This document shows positions 7,305-11,196 of a stretch of DNA of 11,196 bases, piece by piece; position 1 is the stretch's first letter; each line of letters starts with the position of its first letter. The notes beneath the pieces were generated by a model. It had not been told where the DNA came from. It ran no database searches and worked only from the letters and a program-made list of their open reading frames with translations. This DNA is from Alphaproteobacteria bacterium. GTDB taxonomy: Bacteria; Pseudomonadota; Alphaproteobacteria; UBA6615. The stretch is from assembly GCA_017643325.1 (NCBI GenBank), contig JAEPNS010000079.1:1-11196 (forward strand). The letters are read 5' to 3'. The translations under genes and the position numbers were made by a program.

Positions 7305-8098
7305 TACATGTACCCCGACGTGCGCAACCGTTCGAAGGAATCCTCCGCCTCGTTGTCCATCAGGCGCCCGGCACGCTCCGGCGTGCGGGTCACCTCAAGC
7401 TCGGCGATGATGTCGTCGATCGTGGCGGCATCGCTGTCGATCGGCGCGGTGATGTTCTTTTCGCCCAGCGAACGGTAGCGCTTGCCGTCGCGCGAGAAAT
7501 AGAGCGGGTTGATCGGGATATTCTCCCGCTGGGAATAGCGCCAGATATCCACCTCGGTCCAATGGAGCAGCGGGTGGATCCGCAGGTGCGCGCCTTCCGG
7601 CACATCGGTGGTGTACTGGTCCCAGAACTCGGGTGGCTGGTCGCGAAACTCCCAGGTGCCCGACGACGCGCGCGGACTGAAGACGCGTTCCTTGGCGCGG
7701 GTGGCTTCCTCGTCTCGGCGAATGCCGACGATGATGCCCTTGTATTTGCCGCTGTCGAGCAGGTTGGCGAGCCCGGCGCTCTTCCGGGCGGCCGCGCGGG
7801 TCATCGGGGGCAACGAGGGATCCATCTCGCTTTCGGGCGGACAGTCGATCACGATCAGGTCGAGGTCCCATTCCTTCGCGTAGCGGTCGCGATAGGCATA
7901 GACCTCGTCGAGTTCCATTCCGGTGTCGAGCTGGACCACGGGAAAGGGCACGCCGCCGAAGAACGCCTTGCGCGCGAGCCAAAGCACGACGTTGGAGTCC
8001 TTGCCGATGGACCAAAGCATCGCGAGGGGCCGCGCGGCGGCATATGCCTCGCGTAGGATATAGACGCTCTGCGCCTCCAGGTCGTCCAGTCGGCTCAT
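7304..8098 (-). CDS. cysD: Sulfate adenylyltransferase subunit 2 (small subunit)
   Basis: Seen: 264 residues. An N-terminal helix LEAQSVYILREA (7-18) precedes the ATP pyrophosphatase loop WSIGKDS (29-35). Further motifs include PFPVVQLDTG (51-60), IRRDEEATRAKER, HWTEVDIWRY and the C-terminal end RLRTSGYM. Role: catalyses adenylyl transfer from ATP to sulfate, in complex with the CysN part of the downstream fusion. It is shorter than the about 300-residue enterobacterial form. The region that reads LGCWPLTGA in E. coli CysD is LGEKNITAP here, which places it in a compact, diverged subgroup. Start: the ATG at 8098 gives the usual N-terminus. Its ribosome site is weak (GAAGAAA, about 10 bases upstream). 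Context: first gene of the cysD-cysNC pair, reading away from the structured region at 8099-8367. Confidence 0.96.
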   Translation of the reverse strand: MSRLDDLEAQSVYILREAYAAARPLAMLWSIGKDSNVVLWLARKAFFGGVPFPVVQLDTGMELDEVYAYRDRYAKEWDLDLIVIDCPPESEMDPSLPPMTRAAARKSAGLANLLDSGKYKGIIVGIRRDEEATRAKERVFSPRASSGTWEFRDQPPEFWDQYTTDVPEGAHLRIHPLLHWTEVDIWRYSQRENIPINPLYFSRDGKRYRSLGEKNITAPIDSDAATIDDIIAELEVTRTPERAGRLMDNEAEDSFERLRTSGYM

Positions 8099-8130
8099 TA
8101 ATACAGTTTCTTCATGTTATTAATTCAATA

Positions 8131-8147
8131 CCACAAGTATCTTGTGG
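8131..8147. repeat. Perfect inverted repeat CCACAAG-TAT-CTTGTGG upstream of cysD
   Basis: A 7-base stem with a 3-base centre, the most AT-containing and operator-like of the repeats here. It lies 33 bases before the cysD ATG and would cover the transcription start if the candidate cysD promoter is right. It may be the binding site of a sulfur or polysaccharide regulator, or a hairpin in the cysD leader. It is not a GTTCA-N5-TGAAC site, so a different protein would be needed. Confidence 0.55.
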
Positions 8148-8149
8148 GA

Positions 8150-8178
8150 TAACTAGGCCGGTTCCCGGCCTGTGACAA
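8150..8178 (-). promoter_or_regulatory. Candidate cysD promoter
   Basis: On the minus strand TTGTCA (8173-8178, 5 of 6 to -35) is followed by 17 bases and TAGTTA (8150-8155), a poor -10. An 18-base spacing gives AGTTAT, 3 of 6. The start would fall near 8142. The position relative to two inverted repeats, one in the spacer and one over the start, is suggestive, but the -10 is weak. An activator-dependent promoter would fit. Confidence 0.33.
8155..8171. repeat. Perfect inverted repeat AGGCCGG-TTC-CCGGCCT
   Basis: A 7-base GC-rich stem with a 3-base centre, 7 bases from the preceding repeat. It falls in the spacer of the candidate cysD promoter. It could be an operator or, in an RNA started further upstream, a stable hairpin. 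GC-rich palindromes occur often by chance in such genomes, so the function is uncertain. Confidence 0.4.
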
Positions 8179-8180
8179 GC

Positions 8181-8197
8181 CCCCCGTCTCGCGGGGG
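8181..8197. repeat. GC hairpin CCCCCG-TCTCG-CGGGGG
   Basis: A 6-base stem of nearly pure C/G with a 5-base loop. On the plus strand it is followed by ATGTTTCG, not a true T-run, and it lies between divergent starts where no transcript needs to end. It is therefore not called a terminator. Together with the two repeats at 8131-8147 and 8155-8171 it makes three hairpins in 67 bases, spaced 24 to 26 bases apart. Confidence 0.4.
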
Positions 8198-8227
8198 ATG
8201 TTTCGCCGTACTGTCCGCTGCTGTTTA

Positions 8228-8269
8228 GGGATTCGTCGGGATGATGCAAGTGCAAACGCATCGAATCCC
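8228..8269. repeat. Long-armed inverted repeat GGGATTCG ... CGAATCCC
   Basis: Perfect 8-base arms at 8228-8235 and 8262-8269 flank a 26-base centre. The centre contains a second nested pair, GATGC (8243-8247) and GCATC (8258-8262, sharing one base with the right outer arm). It lies midway between the candidate cysD and tviB promoters. The two pairs cannot both form fully, since they share base 8262. Possible roles are a binding site for a regulator of both divergent genes or an RNA element. Confidence 0.42.
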
Positions 8270-8293
8270 CGCTTGGTGCGATCCCGGCGAGGC

Positions 8294-8322
8294 TTGGCAG
8301 GACTCCGCGCGCGCGGTATGAG
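8294..8322 (+). promoter_or_regulatory. Sigma70-like promoter of the tviB-like gene
   Basis: TTGGCA (8294-8299, 5 of 6 to -35), a 17-base spacer, and TATGAG (8317-8322, 4 of 6 to -10). Transcription would start near 8329 and give a leader of about 39 bases. The leader carries the ribosome site AGGAG (8355-8359), 8 bases before the ATG at 8368. This ribosome site decides the start over the in-frame GTG at 8347 and ATG at 8350. Confidence 0.5.
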
Positions 8323-8367
8323 CCGGTCTGCGCCCCGTGTGGGGCGGTGATGTCAGGAGTTGCTTCA

Positions 8368-9639
8368 ATGTCCGATTCGCCGCGGATCGCCGTCATCGGC
8401 CTGGGCTATGTCGGGCTCCCGCTTGCCGTCCACCTGGCCCGGCATTTCGACGTTGTCGGCTACGATCTCGATCCGGCGCGCATATCCGAGCTGTGCGCCG
8501 GCAAAGACCGGACGGGCGAAATCGGATCGGCCGAGCTACAGGCGTCGACAATGGCCTTTTCCGACGACGAGGGCGCGCTCGACGGGTCCGGCGTTTTCAT
8601 CGTGACGGTCCCGACCCCCGTCGACAGCCGCAACCGTCCCGACCTGTCCGCGGTCCGTGCCGCGAGTGAAACGGTGGCCCGGCACCTCGGTCGCGGCGCG
8701 ATCGTGGTCTACGAATCCACGGTCTATCCCGGGGTCACCGAAGAGGTCTGCGGGCCGATCCTCGAGACCGGGTCAGGGCTGGTCTGCGGCAAGGACTTCT
8801 TCCTTGGCTACTCCCCGGAGCGGATCAACCCCGGGGATCGCGAGCACACGGTCGACCGGATCACAAAGATCGTTGCAGGACAGACGCCCGAGGTGACCGA
8901 GAAGCTGGCCGGCATCTACGGCGCAATGAATGGCGGCGATATTTACCGCGCACGCGATATCAGGACCGCCGAGGCGGCCAAGGTGATCGAGAACGCCCAG
9001 CGGGACATCAACATCGCCTTCGTGAACGAGGTCGCGATGATCCTCAACGGGCTCGACCTGAACGTGCTCGATGTGCTCGACGCCGCAAACACCAAATGGA
9101 ACTTTCTGCCCTTCCGCCCGGGACTCGTCGGCGGGCATTGCATCGGCGTCGACCCGTTCTATCTTGCCCACGCGGCGCAGAAGGCGGGCCTTCATCCGGA
9201 GATCGTGCTCGCCGGGCGCCGGCTGAACGACGGGATGGGCGCGTATGTGGCGCACGAGATCCACGATTCGGTAGGGGGCACCGGAAAGCGTGTGCTGGTG
9301 CTCGGCCTGACCTTCAAGGAGAACGTTCCCGACCTCCGCAATTCGCGTGTGGTCGATATCGTGACCAAGCTGCGAGAGCTCGGCCACAGTGTCGATGTTC
9401 ACGACCCGCATGCGCAACCGGGCGAGGCGCAATCCCTGTTCGGGATCGACCTGTTACCGGGCCTCGACGATGCGTCCGGATACGACGTGGTGGTGGGCGC
9501 TGTCCGTCATGCGGAGTACGAGGCCCTGGACGCGGACGCGTTGCGCCGACTGATGGCGGATGACGCGATGCTGGCGGACATCAAGGGAATCTGGCGGACG
9601 GTCGATCTCGGGCCGTCCGTGCGGCGCTGGGAGCTCTAG
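8368..9639 (+). CDS. tviB: UDP-N-acetylhexosamine 6-dehydrogenase, TviB/WbpO-like
   Basis: Seen: 423 residues, the usual length of the Vi-antigen TviB group. The NAD-binding motif IAVIGLGYVGLPLA lies at 7-20. It is followed by VTVPTPVD (79-86), YESTVYPG (115-122), GYSPERINPGD (147-157), AAKVIENAQRDINIAFVNE (203-221) with Lys205, and FLPFRPGLVGGHCIGVDP (246-263) with the catalytic Cys258. GLTFKENVPDLRNS (313-326) marks the C-terminal UDP-binding domain. Role: two-step NAD-dependent oxidation at C6 of a UDP-HexNAc (probably UDP-GlcNAc or UDP-GalNAc) to the uronic acid, in the cytoplasm. The VIENAQRDINIA stretch fits the TviB/WbpO branch better than plain UDP-glucose dehydrogenase. Context: expressed alone on the plus strand from its own promoter. 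Its stop overlaps that of the convergent nucleotidyltransferase. GlcNAc versus GalNAc specificity cannot be told. Confidence 0.93.
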   Translation: MSDSPRIAVIGLGYVGLPLAVHLARHFDVVGYDLDPARISELCAGKDRTGEIGSAELQASTMAFSDDEGALDGSGVFIVTVPTPVDSRNRPDLSAVRAASETVARHLGRGAIVVYESTVYPGVTEEVCGPILETGSGLVCGKDFFLGYSPERINPGDREHTVDRITKIVAGQTPEVTEKLAGIYGAMNGGDIYRARDIRTAEAAKVIENAQRDINIAFVNEVAMILNGLDLNVLDVLDAANTKWNFLPFRPGLVGGHCIGVDPFYLAHAAQKAGLHPEIVLAGRRLNDGMGAYVAHEIHDSVGGTGKRVLVLGLTFKENVPDLRNSRVVDIVTKLRELGHSVDVHDPHAQPGEAQSLFGIDLLPGLDDASGYDVVVGAVRHAEYEALDADALRRLMADDAMLADIKGIWRTVDLGPSVRRWEL

Positions 9640-10766
9640 AAGGTCGCCGCGAAGTCGGCGTTGGCGCGACGGTAGTCGTCCATCTGGCCGATATCGACCC
9701 AGTACTCCTCCACCGGATAGGCGTGCGTGTTCAGTCCCGCATCCCGGCAGGCATCGAACAGTTGCGGCATGTCGAACGCGCCGTCGCGTGGCACGAGATC
9801 GATCGCGGCCGGGTCGAGGACGTAGATGCCTGCATTGATGAAGTGCCGGGTGACAGGCTTCTCGCGTATGCCGAGAATTTCATGGTCGGACATCTCGACG
9901 ACGCCGTAGGGCACCTGCACTTCGTAGGGGCGCACGGCCATGGTCGCGCCCGCGCCGCTATCGACATGGAAATCGATCATCTGGGAGGCGTCGAGCTTCG
10001 ACAGGATATCCGCGTTCATCACCAGCACGGGCTCTTCGCAGTTGGTTGCCAGGCGCCCGAGCGGGCCGGCGGTCCCGAGCGGCATGTCCTCTTCGATATA
10101 GGCGATGTCGACCCCGAGACCGCGCCCGTCGCCGAAATGGTTCCGGATGACCTCGGCGCGGTAGTTGACGGAGATATGGAACTCTGAGAACCCGGCATCG
10201 GAAAAGCGCCGGATGATGGTCTCCAGGATCGGCCGCCCGCCGACGTCGAGCATCGGCTTCGGCGTGTGTTCGGTCAGCGGGCGCAGACGGCGTCCCTCAC
10301 CCCCGGCCATCAGGACGACCGGGTACGGCTGCGACTGCGGCGTCAGCAGGGAGTCCAGCGTGATCAGGTCGACCGCGCGTCCGGCGAAGTCGACCACGGG
10401 AATATGCTTGATCTTTTCGCGGCGCATGAACGCCAGCACGTCGCCGCGCGGTTCGCCGAACGCGATGGTGCGCGGGCTGTCGTTCATGATCGCGCGCACG
10501 GGCGCCTCGGTGGTCACGCCGCGCAGCAGCCCGCGCCGCAGATCCCCGTCGGTGACCGTCCCCAGAAGCCGCTGTTGCTGGTCGACCACGAGACCGATCT
10601 GCACCAGTCGGGTCGTGAAGCGCTCGATCAGCGTGTGGATCGATGTGTCGGGACCGATAAGCGACTGCGCCAGCAGGGACTGCGGCGTCGGCGCCGGGCG
10701 AACATGCGTTGCCGACGACGGGACGTCGTCGCGAATCGCGGGAATATGTTGAACGGCAGCGTCCAT
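9636..10766 (-). CDS. CBS-domain sugar-1-phosphate nucleotidyltransferase, PtmE-like
   Basis: Seen: 376 residues. After an unusual leader of about 30 residues, two CBS motifs span about 31-145, including LLGTVTDGDLRRG (67-79) and KHIPVVD (120-126). A nucleotidyltransferase domain follows: VVLMAGGEGRRLRPLT (150-165), PKPMLDVGGRPILE (169-182), VLVMNADI (247-254), GIREKP (299-304), INAGIYVLDP (310-319) and YWVDIG (355-360). Family knowledge: this CBS-plus-GT-A nucleotidyltransferase layout is that of PtmE, which makes GDP-glucosamine for legionaminic acid in Campylobacter. Related proteins may use mannose- or glucose-1-phosphate. Start: the ATG at 10766 is the first good Met after the aminotransferase stop; longer open frame to 10958 overlaps that gene. 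Context: 32 bases downstream of the LegC-like aminotransferase, so probably cotranscribed. CBS pairs usually bind adenine nucleotides and may regulate the enzyme. The nucleotide donor is not settled by sequence. Confidence 0.85.
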   Translation of the reverse strand: MDAAVQHIPAIRDDVPSSATHVRPAPTPQSLLAQSLIGPDTSIHTLIERFTTRLVQIGLVVDQQQRLLGTVTDGDLRRGLLRGVTTEAPVRAIMNDSPRTIAFGEPRGDVLAFMRREKIKHIPVVDFAGRAVDLITLDSLLTPQSQPYPVVLMAGGEGRRLRPLTEHTPKPMLDVGGRPILETIIRRFSDAGFSEFHISVNYRAEVIRNHFGDGRGLGVDIAYIEEDMPLGTAGPLGRLATNCEEPVLVMNADILSKLDASQMIDFHVDSGAGATMAVRPYEVQVPYGVVEMSDHEILGIREKPVTRHFINAGIYVLDPAAIDLVPRDGAFDMPQLFDACRDAGLNTHAYPVEEYWVDIGQMDDYRRANADFAATF

Positions 10767-10798
10767 GGTCTTCAGACGCCTACAATTTGCGAAAAACT

Positions 10799-11196
10799 TT
10801 AACGATCGATTGACGCCGCGTCGTCTCTGAGCGCCAGTCCGGGGCCGGACGGCAGGAGCAGGCCGCGTTCCGCAAGCCGCTCGGTCGTCTCGAGGTCGTC
10901 GCGCGGGCAGTCGACGTACATCGGCATCCTGTGCAGCGGCGTCCAGAACGGACGGCACTCGATCCCCCGCGCCCTCAGGTGATCGAGGGCCCGGTCGCGG
11001 GCATCCGGTTCGTCGAACACGAGCGCATTGAGCCAGTGGTTCGAGGTTGTCCCTCGCGGGGCGGAAACAAAGGTCGCGGCGTCACAGTCATGAAAGGCCG
11101 CGCGGTAGCGTCGCGCGAGCTCCGCCTTGGCCGCGAGCTTGGCCGGCAGGGTTTCCAGCTGGGCGCAACCGAGTGCGGCGTTGATGTTCGGCAGGC
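10799..11196 (-). CDS. DegT/DnrJ/EryC1 (LegC-like) sugar aminotransferase, C-terminal part
   Basis: Seen: 132 complete codons (131 residues and the TAA at 10799-10801), open to the right window edge, so the start and the PLP-lysine region lie outside. The visible part begins LPNINAALGCAQLE, the strongly conserved stretch after the active-site region in this family. SNHWLNALVF and RGIECRPFWTPLHRMPMY follow, the latter being the conserved C-terminal segment. Family knowledge: PLP-dependent enzymes of this type aminate keto sugars on nucleotide carriers. LPNINAALGCAQLE together with a neighbouring PtmE-like gene recalls LegC of the legionaminic acid pathway. Context: 32 bases upstream of the nucleotidyltransferase on the same strand. 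The family is sure; the LegC assignment is moderate because only about a third of the protein is visible. Confidence 0.87.
   Translation of the reverse strand, partial: LPNINAALGCAQLETLPAKLAAKAELARRYRAAFHDCDAATFVSAPRGTTSNHWLNALVFDEPDARDRALDHLRARGIECRPFWTPLHRMPMYVDCPRDDLETTERLAERGLLLPSGPGLALRDDAASIDR

Noticed and set aside
8181..8197. Rho-independent terminator
   Set aside because: The stem is strong but no T-run follows on either strand, and the site lies between divergent gene starts.
8112..8396. 94-codon minus-strand frame filling the cysD/tviB gap
   Set aside because: It has no recognised motif and overlaps the divergent promoters, the inverted repeats and the start of the dehydrogenase.
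11101..11112. Near match to the RfaH ops element (CGCGGTAGCGT, one mismatch in the GGCGGTAGNNT core)
   Set aside because: It lies on the plus strand, antisense to the aminotransferase coding sequence, and not in a leader. The bases are explained by Arg-Tyr-Arg-Ala codons. An ops site must be on the non-template strand of the regulated transcript.

Overview
The window looks like part of a surface-polysaccharide (capsule, O-antigen or exopolysaccharide) locus from a GC-rich proteobacterium. An alphaproteobacterium is most likely, judging from codon use, the fused CysNC and the EPS-type MarR regulator, but nothing here fixes the genus. Ten protein-coding genes fill almost all of the sequence, and two of them are cut by the window edges. 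I see no tRNA, rRNA, CRISPR array or insertion sequence.

Layout from left to right: (i) 1-1476, minus strand: a DPM1/ArnC-like membrane-anchored family 2 glycosyltransferase runs directly into the N-terminal half of an AsnB-type amidotransferase, with stop and start codons abutting. (ii) 1672-4167, plus strand: a SAM-dependent methyltransferase, then a multi-spanning GT39/PMT-like glycosyltransferase. (iii) 4164-5320, minus strand: a two-gene regulatory unit, an EPS-type MarR winged-helix protein fused to a Rossmann-like domain and then a NusG/RfaH-like specialised antiterminator. It has its own promoter, overlaid by two perfect palindromes. (iv) 5397-8098, minus strand: cysD and a fused cysNC, together sufficient to make PAPS from sulfate. 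(v) 8099-8367: a divergent regulatory region rich in inverted repeats. (vi) 8368-9639, plus strand: a TviB/WbpO-type UDP-HexNAc 6-dehydrogenase. (vii) 9636-11196, minus strand: a LegC-like sugar aminotransferase (3' part) followed by a CBS-domain nucleotidyltransferase of the PtmE type.

Inferred joint role: the right end makes nucleotide-activated sugars (a UDP-hexosaminuronate, and possibly legionaminic-acid-type precursors). The left end assembles and decorates a lipid-linked glycan by glycosyl transfer, methylation and possibly amidation of uronate. CysD/CysNC would supply PAPS, either for general sulfur assimilation or for glycan sulfation; no sulfotransferase is visible here. The MarR-NusG pair is the likely local controller.

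The best candidate for something under-described is the MarR-Rossmann/NusG pair with its tandem GTTCA-N5-TGAAC operators. The structured cysD/tviB intergenic region comes next. Both convergent gene pairs end inside a shared CTAG, so no terminator fits between them.
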